The position numbers were made by a program, and so were the translations under genes. From Trachythela sp. YZ-2020 (lineage: Eukaryota; Cnidaria; Anthozoa; Malacalcyonacea; Clavulariidae): 64,000 bases of DNA. Location: NCBI GenBank assembly GCA_016169945.1, contig JADLSH010000257.1, positions 659,001-723,000 of the forward strand. Direction: 5' to 3'. Under the pieces are notes generated by a model, which worked only from the letters and a program-made list of their open reading frames with translations, ran no database searches and was not told where the DNA came from. Positions 56,001 to 64,000 of this stretch are shown here, in pieces (position 1 is the stretch's first letter; each line of letters opens with the position of its first letter).

Positions 56001-59000
56001 CAAAAGTTTGTTTTTGAGCGAAAATTTGCAAGGAAAATGCTTTTAATATCAGAATAGTTTTGACTGGTAAAATGAGGGGTATCGCTATCGTATATGGAAA
56101 AAAATGACAAATGTTTGAACGTGCCGAAGCAAACTTTGCTCTTTAAATCCGAAAAAATATACTAGAAAACACTTCGGCAGTCCCCAAACTGATTTTGCAC
56201 TACACTCCAGGTATTGCTTTTTATCTTGAGCTTTTAGTCCTTCTTTAACCCTTCTAAAACATAAACAAGTGGTGTTATTTTCAAGTGGTGTTATTTTCAA
56301 GTGGTGTTATTTTCAAGTGGTGTTATTTTCGGCTTCGCGCCTTGTTGGCCATGCATTCAGTCATTAATGAGCACTTTATGGCGGCTGACCTAGCTTATAT
56401 AATCCTTATTTTAACTGTTAAAAATAGGTTACTGCATGTTTGAAAATCAATTCTATACGACATCTAATATTCTTCAACATAAATTACATTGTCATTTCTC
56501 CGAACTATTGTCGCGCGGTTTTTTGATAAGGTTTGTTTTGTTCCTGGATTATTTCAGTAGCTGCACAAATTATGTTTATCGTAAGTTCTTGAAATTTGAA
56601 ATTTTTGTTGATATTCGTTGTCCAATCAGGTTTGAGTGTATTTTGAGTTGTTCAACGACTTCCGATTTTTTAACAGCAAACCAGGCACGCGGATATATTT
56701 TTGCCAAATTTTGTCATTCCCTCACGGATTTTAGAGCGAATTTAAGCTTTTTGATTAAAGCATCGTTGTTTTGAGAGTTGTACGGTATCATTCTTGCAGG
56801 GGATATCGATTAATCTCGAAAGAAATGCATTTAAAGGCGAAAAATCGAGGATAGTTTCGTGTAACATATGCCAAGTCTGGGCTATTTTGGGCTCAATGTT
56901 TCCTTCCTTCCCTCGTTATAAGGAAGTCACAGGCGGGCGCGGGCAAATAGAGCCTGGGCCTCCTGTGGTGAAGTTAGCTGACAATAGCATATATAGCTGA
57001 CAAATGGCTGACGTTGAATTCAGCTGACAATATAGAAAAAATCGCAATAAATCAGTACACTAGTAAACACTTCTAAATCTTACTAATTCACATTATTACA
57101 CTTTATTTAGCCTTTGATATCGTATAAAAACATTTACGGCTAAATAAACCGTGAACACAAAATAATAACATTTAGAGTTGCGACATATTTCTTAGTAATT
57201 TGTATATTCAACAATCGACACTTTTCTTCCTATACTATACACAGAATATGAAAATTCCTAAGCACCATCGAATTCTACTTGAAATTCTCTATAAAGATGC
57301 CATAGTCTGCCCTGTTCAATCAAAAATCCTAACTCCGTAATAGGACTTCAAAATCCCTAACACTACACAATTTCTCATATAAACCGATTTTTGTGCACGT
57401 TAGATGAAAAAATCGATCTGAAAACACCATTGCATTTGCCATGAAATTCCGCTTATTTTTCATACCAAAATATTCGATGGTGCTTTTGGATTTTTCATCT
57501 ACCGTGCACAAAATTCTGTGCATAGTATAGGAAGAACATTTCGCAATCTGAATAAGTGTCCATTGTTGAATACAAATTACTAAGAAATATGTCGCGACTC
57601 AAAATGTTATTATTTTTTGTTCACGGGCGCTTTCTTTAGCAGTAAGGGTTCTTATATGATATCAAAGGCTAAATAAAGTGTAATAATGTGAATTAGTAAG
57701 ATTTAGAAGTGTTTACTAGTGTATTTATTGCCATTTTTGCTATATTGTCAGCTGAGTTCAACGTCAGCCATTTGTTTATTATGCTATTGTCAGCTAACTT
57801 CACGAGGGTGAAAGACGGTACTGTTCTAATTGTGTTCTTCCCGCGCAGCGCGCAGCCTAGTCCCTAGGCCTCTTACACGCGTTCTCAGCTTCCCGCGAGT
57901 GACCATCTGGTACTGGAACCGAGTGAAACCTTAATTAATATTGGCGGATATTTTACGTTGTTAAATGCATGTCCGCCAATATTGAAGTTCGCATTTTCAA
58001 AATAGATTCGACATTGAAGGTCCACGATCTATCTTCAATGTTGAATCTATCTTCAACGTTGAAACTAACTTCAATGTCGAATCTAACTTCAATGTTGAAA
58101 CTATCTTCAATGTCGAATCTAACTTCAATGTCGAATCTAACTTCAATGTTGAATCTAACTTCAATGTCGAATCTAACTTCAATGTTGAATCTAACTTCAA
58201 TGTTGAATCTAACTTCAATGTTGAATCCAACTTCAATGTTGAATCTAACTTCAATGTTGAATCTAACTTCAATGTTGAATTTAACTTTAATATTGAAACT
58301 ATCTTCAATGTCGAATTTAACTTCAATGTCGGAAAGATTTTGAAAATGCGAACTTGAATGTTGAAAATATGTTCAATCTCTGATACGGATACGTTGAAAA
58401 CGACAACTACAATGTCCGATCTATCTTTAATGACACAAACATGTTGCATTATAAGAAACTTGAATATTGGAGGAAATGTGACACCATAGTCATGTGCCCC
58501 CAAATCATTCGTGATTAGACATCAAGGCCATCGAGACACGACGGTGTAGCGAACCCGTATCGATAGTGACGTCATGATCAAACACCGTCTGATATACAAA
58601 TCGCCTCAAAGAATTTTTGACGACAATACGCTCTAAAATGCTTGACCGCGGTGGGAATCAAACCTGCGACCTTTGGTTTGCTAGTCCAACGCTCTATCCA
58701 AGTCTAGTTCTTCGGATATCAGTATATATGTCATGAGCTAAGTCTAATTATTGTGCATGGAATCAGTAGAAGAACTCGGGTAAATTATACTAGATGACGC
58801 TATTCCCAGTCAGGGGCGTAGGAACGTATTCAATATTGGGGGTGGTTGGCGCCGAGCGAAAATTTTTTTTTTATTTGAAGCCCCCAGATCGCCGGAAACG
58901 GCCGTTTCAGAGTCTTATCTACCTCTTTTATTAAGCTTGTTCAGGGAATTAAGCTGTTTCCATCATTTTCATGAAAATTATTTTATTTTTTGGAGGGGTC

Positions 59001-62000
59001 GAAAGATATTCCGGCCCCCCTCATATAATATTGGGGGGCCGCGGCCCCCCGGTCCCCCCCCGCTTCCTACGCCACTGTTCCCAGTGGCTTCACACCGGAT
59101 AAGCGGAAAAAGTGTCTGACCGCGGTGGGAATTGTTTTATCCTTCGATATCAGTATATATCTTTATTGGTAGGGCCCAGATCAATCATCACCAGTCCCAT
59201 TTTTGGGAACACCCCTATGCACACCGAACAAAACGCTGGAACAACCATATCATCTCAACCTGGTTCAACAAATCACAAAATCATAAATGAGACTAGTAAA
59301 GTCCGAAATACCATTAATAAATACCACCCTATTCCAGGTATTATCTCAGATCAATTACGACCCAAAAATTTTAATAAATGCGCACGTAGTAACCAAAAAC
59401 GCTCGAATAAAAATAATTTAATAGATATCCAATCGCCGACGTCAGGCACATCCTTATCCAGCGGATTTTGTCATCAAAAAAACAATACCCACCCAACCTC
59501 TACATCGAGACAGACCAAAAGAAATTACACCCCAAAAATGTTAGGTCACTAGTTAGGTCACTAGTTCCAAAACTAGACGAAGCTCGCGAATTCATGATTA
59601 GAAACGTAATCAGTTTATTATTTATCACTGAAACCTGGCTTAAAAACTCAATTACGGACAGTGTTGTAAACATTCCAGGTTTTTCAATCGTACGTAGAGA
59701 TAGAATTGCCAATAACCACGGTGGAATATGTATTTACATTAAAGAAGATGACATAAAATACAAACTTCTCTCAGAAATCTCTTGTTGTCCTGAACACGAG
59801 ATCTTATGGTTGTACGTGAGACCTAGTCGACTTCGAATTCCCCGTGAATTTCCTTCTGTCATGGTAGCCGTCGTATTACTCGTATACCCCCATGTGCTGA
59901 CAATACCAGTATGCAAAATCACTTATTTCAAACACTCAGTGAGATAGAAACAAAATTTCACAACTATAGTATTATTATCGCTGGCGATTTCAACCGTCTC
60001 AATGTCAACCGAATAAAGAAACACTTCCGACTTAAACAAGTTGTTAAGTCACCGACCCGAGGAAAAGCTATACTTGATCTCGTATTGACTAACATGCATG
60101 AATTCTACGAAACACCACGAATCTTCCCTCCCTTTGGACTATCTGACCATAATACACTCTTAGTCTCACCAATTCTCAAAACCAAAAGAGCAAAATCTAC
60201 AACAGTTGTATACAAACGAGACCTTCGTCTGAGTTGTAAGAAAGCTATGGGGAGATTTCTACAGTCAATAAATTGGCCTACGTTTTTCGCCCAATCACAT
60301 AGTTGCGAAGATTTGATGAGTGCAGTCCAAAATACTATCATTACATGACTCAATTTCCTCATGCCAGTCAGACGATCTAAAAGACTCTCTGCAGATGCAC
60401 CCTGGATGACATAATATTGAAACGACAAAAAGCGTTTTTCGATCTGGGCCCTAAATCCACTTGTTTCATGTATTACCGAAATATTGTCACTAGAGAAAGG
60501 AAAGCCTGTAAATCAAAATATTATATGTCCCGAAAAAGATAACTCCAAAGCCTGGTGGAATGAAATTAAACTCCTAGGAGGAATGAAATCAACCAATAGC
60601 TCTGTAATTAACCAAATAAACATTGAGGGTCTAGAAGATATATCAGAAGAAAATCTAGCAAATATGATAAACAAAGCGTTCCTTGAACCCTTGGCAGAAT
60701 ACCACTTCACCGCTAGATCGAGTTAGTTTGGAAGAACACCCTAAATTTCTCGAAGTTTCAGAAGAAAGGGTTTTTTCACATCTAGTAAAACTTAACCCTG
60801 CAAAAAGCTGTGGTCCTGATGAAGTGCCAAATTGGCTCCTCCGTGAATATGCAGCCATCCTCGCTTTTCCAATATGTCAAATCTTAAATGCTTTTTACAA
60901 ACAGCAACGCCTCCCTTCAATATGGAAATTTGCGAACATCTCACCAATCCCCAAAGCGAAAATAATACAAGATTTGAAGAAAGAACTCAGGCCCATATCA
61001 CCAATCCCTAGTATTTCAAAAGTCGCAGAAGACTTTGTGGTAAACGATTATGTAAAGCCAGCCGTCTTAAAAATTGTTGACTCAAACCAGTATGGAGCTA
61101 GTCCCAAGTCCTCAACAATTTACGCCCTACTGAGTATGATACACAACTGGACCTCCGGACCTGATGGCACAGGCTCTACGGTGAGAGTAATCTTATTTGA
61201 CTACTTTTGATTATATTGACCCAGAATCTTGGTTAGCAAACTTCTTCAATTGGATTTACCTCGAAGCGTTGTTAATTGGATTATTCACATTCTAAGTGAC
61301 AGATTCCAAAGAGTAACACTTACTCAAGAGTGTCTTTCTGAATGGGGTAATGTTCCTTCAGGCGTACCCCAGGGCACAAACCTGGGGCCCTGGCTATTCT
61401 TAATCATGATAAACGACTTGTCTATAAACAACGCCAACTTGTGGAAATACGTAGACGATACTACAGCATCCGAAGTAATCGATAAAAAACAACCGAGTAG
61501 AGCCCAACTATTTGCTGATGAAATGTCGCAATGGTCTCTAAATAACAAAATGAAATTAAACCAAGACAAATGCAAAGAGCTTCGTATCTCCTTTTCAAGA
61601 GTCCCTCGTGATTTCACCCCGGTAATGTTTCAAGATAAATGTGTAAGAGTTGTAGAGTCTGCGAAACACCTGGGCATAACACTTAACAGTAACTTAACGT
61701 GGAACTCACACATAGATGATATAGTTAAAAAAGTCTCCAAATGTAATACTAACCGTTTTCTAACTAGTTTCATCGTTGCCTCATGTCGCAAATTATTTTT
61801 TTATTTTTTTACCTGATGTCCTGAGCAATGTTTTTACTATAATCTTAGATTTAAGTGTAACTATAATAATATGTAGTAACAACAATTTAATCATTTTAAA
61901 ATTTCATTCAGCTTTTGCCTGCGAAGTGTTTTACTAAAAATCTATCTATCTATCTTAAAGCGTGTTAAACAGAGCACTACAAAAACTAGTCTCAGCCAGA

Positions 62001-63618
62001 CCTCACATCTTGTCGACTACACGTGTCCGCAGCAGACCTTTAGCAAGCTTGTCAACAAGTTGTAACAATATTGCTACTTCGTCAAGCTGCTACACAAGGT
62101 TGAATGTCATTTTCAACTATTTCGACTGTTGATTAATCAATATTTTAGAAATTCTGTTTCAGGGCTGTAGCTAGCAACTTGTCTACACGTTGCAAACCAG
62201 CAGTGTGAATACAACCCGATATCTGCTTATTGGAACAATGCAAGTTGTAGCAAGCCTGATGCAAGCTTGCGACAAATTAAGAACGAAATGTAGACAAAAG
62301 TCTGACTATCAGCTGTTGTTGGAACAACCTTGTAGCAAATCTGCTGCAAGCCTCGACTTGTCAACATGCTGGAGGCATGCTGTGCAAACACAACGTGATA
62401 TCAGCTTGTTGGAAAAACCTTAATTGTAGCAACGTTTTAGGAACAAGCATGCAGCAGGAAAAAGCCTGATATCAGTTGTTGGAACAATCTTGGTACCAGG
62501 TACATCACTGTAAACCTGTGACATTTGTCAACATGCTGGAAACAAGATGCAGACCTGCATTTGAAACGAGAAACCCATTTACTTACAATAGAGAAATGCA
62601 GGCCACCAAAGCAGTCTACAGTTTAACTGTAACAACGTATTAATAGCAGCAAATCCTTCCTCTGTAGTTTTGAGATGTCTTGAATTTAGACCACGTAAAC
62701 CAAACAGTTTTCTGTTGGAAAACCACGGTTGAAAACCATCATTTAACATACGAAGCTGATGCAAAATTAAGGAACTTACTAAACTAAACTAATTTTATTT
62801 ACACTGTATAGCTCTAGCATTTCTAAAATGTTCTCCCTAGAGTTGCAGTAAAGGTCGACCCGTCTTCATCTACTGTATATAGATAGCTTCACTATCAGTT
62901 CTGTGTTAACTGTTCTCTTTAGAGTTCCAGAAAGGGCACCCCATTCAAAGCTGTTCCCTAAAGAGGTACAATATAGGTCATCCCTCATTGGTCCTGTGTA
63001 ACTACAGGAGAAAACGCAAACTATAGTCAGTGACGCTATATTGGATAGCTCTATCTCAAATCAAATAATTAATGCACAGCAATGCGACGGCAACTGTGAT
63101 CTTAATTAGCATGGAATTTTTTTCACCTCAAACTCTTTAAATTGTTTATTAAAATACTGATTCATTTCCGCATTTGAGATGTCATTGTATTGAGATGTAT
63201 TTAACCAAATGTCCAGCTCTTCCAATTAGTTCAGTCCTCGGCTGAACTGATTGCGCGGACTGGATATCCGATAAAGTGCTCGTTGTCGGATATGATAGAT
63301 TACATAAGTTCTGCCTTCAAGATATTTTTGGCTAATTCATACACACACCACAGCAGCGTATTGGAGAATACTAACTACATTGAATCCCCTACGTTTGAGT
63401 GCATGTGCGTTAAGGATACATAATGTGTGCCAATTTCATGATCCGCCAATCCCTTGATGCCTTGCTGTCGTAAGAAGACATTCTCGCCAGTATTTTTCAA
63501 CCACAAACTGTACCTCCGTTTTTCAGGTTTATTCAGATGCACACTTGGTCCTGTCCAAATTATCCGTCCACAGCAATCAATGTCGCTTGACCAAATGATT
63601 TTCAATGCACCTTCCAAC
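52592..63618 (-). CDS. MATCAP-like: MATCAP-type (DUF1704) tubulin tyrosine carboxypeptidase, 3' part, runs off right edge
   Basis: MATCAP proteins (KIAA0895/KIAA0895L) are zinc metallopeptidases that remove the C-terminal tyrosine of alpha-tubulin. Minus-strand exons 63420-63618, 62587-62755, 53817-53984 and 52592-53016 join with matching phases. They give the metalloprotease motif GLADHEIGTHYLRMLNDG, a TTEEGFAAINT motif expected to hold the third zinc ligand, and LWWPAFLYYTACMS. Next come FKELFDHLALYIRDPDQRW, RVKRDLEDCSGYGGSGRDQ and VKILRQAKEIDFKLLYSGK, then PHFMQDFAVYRHALREM. The order and spacing follow the family. The 5' exons lie right of the window. The 8.6-kb intron holds a LINE, a foldback element and MITEs. 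A cysteine-rich C-terminal tail is unusual. Confidence 0.9.
53684..53740. mobile_element. 57-bp hairpin MITE with 9-bp target-site duplication
   Basis: CAATCTCGTACCCAGAG is mirrored by TCTGGGTACGAGATTG. GATCATCCG flanks it exactly on both sides (53675-53683 and 53741-53749). The family is widespread in cnidarian genomes as I recall. It lies 76 bp from a MATCAP exon. Confidence 0.85.
53817..53984 (-). CDS. MATCAP-like: MATCAP-like gene, exon with GGSGRDQ motif
   Basis: 168 nt, acceptor atcctcag, donor gtaaga, phase 1 in and out. It encodes MTFKELFDHLALYIRDPD, RVKRDLEDCSGYGGSGRDQA and YFA, a stretch highly typical of DUF1704. Confidence 0.93.
54050..54615. mobile_element. Palindromic MITE, 566 bp
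   Basis: tatacagctatttcaattaa is mirrored by ttaattgaaatagctgtata. The arms pair through gcgaaaggcttgctgggaat and gtggattcctaag. A second copy begins at 63811 and is cut by the window end. Confidence 0.85.
54620..55450. other. MATCAP intron stretch; nothing recognised
   Basis: No supported exon, repeat or hairpin was found. Confidence 0.5.
55600..55770. repeat. 18-bp tandem repeat, left arm
   Basis: Units of 'ttcgacattgaagttaga' with variants ending 'agatag'. The unit length is a multiple of three, so two frames stay open by chance. Confidence 0.9.
56267..56330. repeat. 16-bp tandem repeat, four units
   Basis: Four exact copies of aagtggtgttattttc. Confidence 0.97.
57003..57778. mobile_element. 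Palindromic MITE nested inside the foldback element
   Basis: caaatggctgacgttgaatt at the left is mirrored by gttcaacgtcagccatttg at the right. The arms of over 200 bp include cacttctaaatcttactaat and its complement. Confidence 0.8.
58010..58345. repeat. 18-bp tandem repeat, right arm
   Basis: About eighteen units of 'aatctaacttcaatgttg' type, the inverse of the left-arm array. Frames of 124 and 168 codons across it are repeat artefacts. Confidence 0.92.
58500..58710 (-). mobile_element. tRNA-derived SINE-like sequence
   Basis: On the minus strand, gacttggatagagcgttgg (A box), an anticodon-like loop ctagcaa and ggtttgattcc (B box) are spaced as in a tRNA. The 5' acceptor half is not complementary, so an intact tRNA gene is unlikely. 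'tgaccgcggtgggaat' and 'atatcagtatatat' recur together at 59116-59160. Confidence 0.6.
58811..59077. mobile_element. hAT-type MITE with 8-bp target-site duplication
   Basis: CAGGGGCGTAGGAACG is mirrored by CGCTTCCTACGCCACTG. TTCCCAGT flanks it at 58803-58810 and 59078-59085. Terminal CAG...CTG and 8-bp duplications are typical of the hAT superfamily. The interior is rich in G/C runs. Confidence 0.88.
59160..61955 (+). mobile_element. CR1/L2/Jockey-group non-LTR retrotransposon (EN-RT), frameshifted
   Basis: Plus-strand coding remnants run in order. The endonuclease has NVRSLVRSL, LFITETWLKNS, IIIAGDFNRLN and LSDHNTLLV (59468-60200). The linker contains SLEKGKPVN. RT begins KSCGPDEVPNWLL and includes WKFANISPIPK, RPISPIPSISK, SGVPQGTNLGPWLFLIM and the catalytic KYVDDTTASEV (60683-61816). 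At least four frameshifts or stops break it and the RT C-terminus is lost. It ends in a (TCTA)n tail at about 61940-61955. It is in the opposite orientation to the host MATCAP gene. Confidence 0.9.
61985..62520. repeat. Degenerate tandem repeat rich in 'ttgttggaacaa'
   Basis: Blocks of 'gatatcagcttgttggaa', 'ttgtagcaa' and 'gcaagcct' recur with irregular spacing of roughly 60-110 bp. I know similar repeats from anthozoan genomes. Confidence 0.55.
62587..62755 (-). CDS. MATCAP-like: MATCAP-like gene, exon with TEEG motif
   Basis: 169 nt, acceptor gcatcag, donor gtaagt, phase 0 in and 1 out. It encodes LRMLNDGFQPWFSN, KTTEEGFAAINTLL and LLWWPAFLY. Confidence 0.92.
62760..63410. other. MATCAP intron with weak repeats
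   Basis: A 'gttctctttagagttccag' type motif recurs two to three times at 62825-62975. A hairpin (agttcagtcctcggctgaact, then ggatatccga against tcggatatg) lies at 63225-63292. Confidence 0.45.
63420..63618 (-). CDS. MATCAP-like: MATCAP-like gene, active-site exon (HEIGTH)
   Basis: It ends GIKGLADHEIGTHY at a gtatcc donor in phase 0. The acceptor (cacattag) is inferred, because the frame is open only from about 63635; the alternative ggaag at 63611 also keeps phase. The histidines of HEIGTH should bind zinc. Confidence 0.82.
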
Positions 63619-63810
63619 CTAATGTGGCGGGACATTTAAACCGTTAATCGAAGTGTGCAATTTTCTTTAATATCACCAAACTTCGCGGACTTGATAGTCC
63701 TCGATGTGCTTAGTATTATGACTACAAACATATATACACACAAAGAATATTAAAAATATTACAGTTTGGCATGGCTTACCTCGAAGTCTTCACTACCGTT
63801 AGTTTTACTC

Positions 63811-64000
63811 TATACAGCTATTTCAATTGCGGTTGTCACAAGCAATTAATAGTCAAATGTACAATCCAACTGGAAAACGGGTATACCTAATTTCAATATT
63901 TTAGCTGTTTAATGGTATCCTATAAAAAGCCTGTGACCAATGGCTCCTTTTTGTTTTGGCAATTCCGAGGACGAAGCCGAGGAATCGAATTCAGTCCAGT
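63811..64000. mobile_element. Palindromic MITE of the 54-kb family, cut by window end
   Basis: Starts tatacagctatttcaattgc and continues ggttgtc, matching the terminus at 54050. The remainder diverges. The right end is outside the window. Confidence 0.6.

Larger units (their letters stand above)
55452..58496. mobile_element. Foldback-like element with long inverted arms of 18-bp subrepeats
   Basis: The left arm (55452-55858) and right arm (57925-58496) are inverted copies. Matches include ggtgtcacatttcc, cttataatgcaacatgtttg, aacgtatccgtatcagagat and caacgtaaaatatccgccaa. Each arm holds tandem 18-bp units (attcaacattgaagttag type), roughly ten on the left and about eighteen on the right. The 2-kb centre carries no recognisable transposase. 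Long arms built of short tandem repeats are the defining feature of FB-type foldback elements in Drosophila; relationship beyond architecture is not shown. Confidence 0.78.

Noticed and set aside
58640..58705. Functional tRNA-Ala gene
   Set aside because: A and B boxes and an AGC-like loop are visible, but the acceptor stem does not pair and a SINE-like body follows.

Overview
This is a gene-sparse, repeat-rich stretch of an invertebrate animal genome. The sequence is AT-rich, coding regions are split by canonical GT-AG introns, and the protein families are metazoan (a MAGUK scaffold and a MATCAP metallopeptidase). The repeat load of non-LTR retrotransposons, palindromic MITEs and short 'CTCGTACCCAGA' hairpins resembles what I know from cnidarian, particularly anthozoan, genomes. 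That taxonomic guess is an inference and sponge or another invertebrate remains possible.

Three multi-exon genes can be assembled by matching splice sites and reading-frame phases. (1) On the minus strand, from about 15.77 kb down to the left edge, lies the 5' part of a membrane palmitoylated (MPP/p55) MAGUK gene. It encodes two L27 domains and a complete PDZ domain, and looks closest to the MPP3/MPP7 type. (2) On the plus strand, 19.4-51.5 kb, eleven exons give a continuous model of exactly 1000 residues. It joins a hydantoinase A/oxoprolinase-type ATPase module to an S-Me-THD (formerly DUF917) module. This is the most unusual protein gene in the window. (3) On the minus strand, from beyond the right edge down to 52.6 kb, lies the 3' part of a MATCAP-type tubulin carboxypeptidase (DUF1704) with the HEIGTH metalloprotease motif. 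Genes 1 and 2 are divergent, and genes 2 and 3 are convergent with about 1.1 kb between stop codons. No shared pathway links the three.

The rest is introns and intergenic DNA full of mobile elements. Non-LTR retrotransposons include an EN-RT element at 59.2-62 kb, RT fragments at 9-12, 17-19, 24, 29, 31, 33 and 41-43 kb, and a tRNA-headed SINE inserted in one of them. An internally deleted DIRS-order retroelement at 44.4-48.0 kb has split direct repeats, and its B repeats carry a minisatellite. A foldback-like element at 55.45-58.5 kb has inverted arms built of 18-bp subrepeats. More than a dozen palindromic MITEs are present, some with clear target-site duplications (8-bp, 9-bp and 3-bp). 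Tetranucleotide microsatellites and minisatellites complete the picture. No rRNA gene, intact tRNA gene, CRISPR array or prokaryotic operon was seen.
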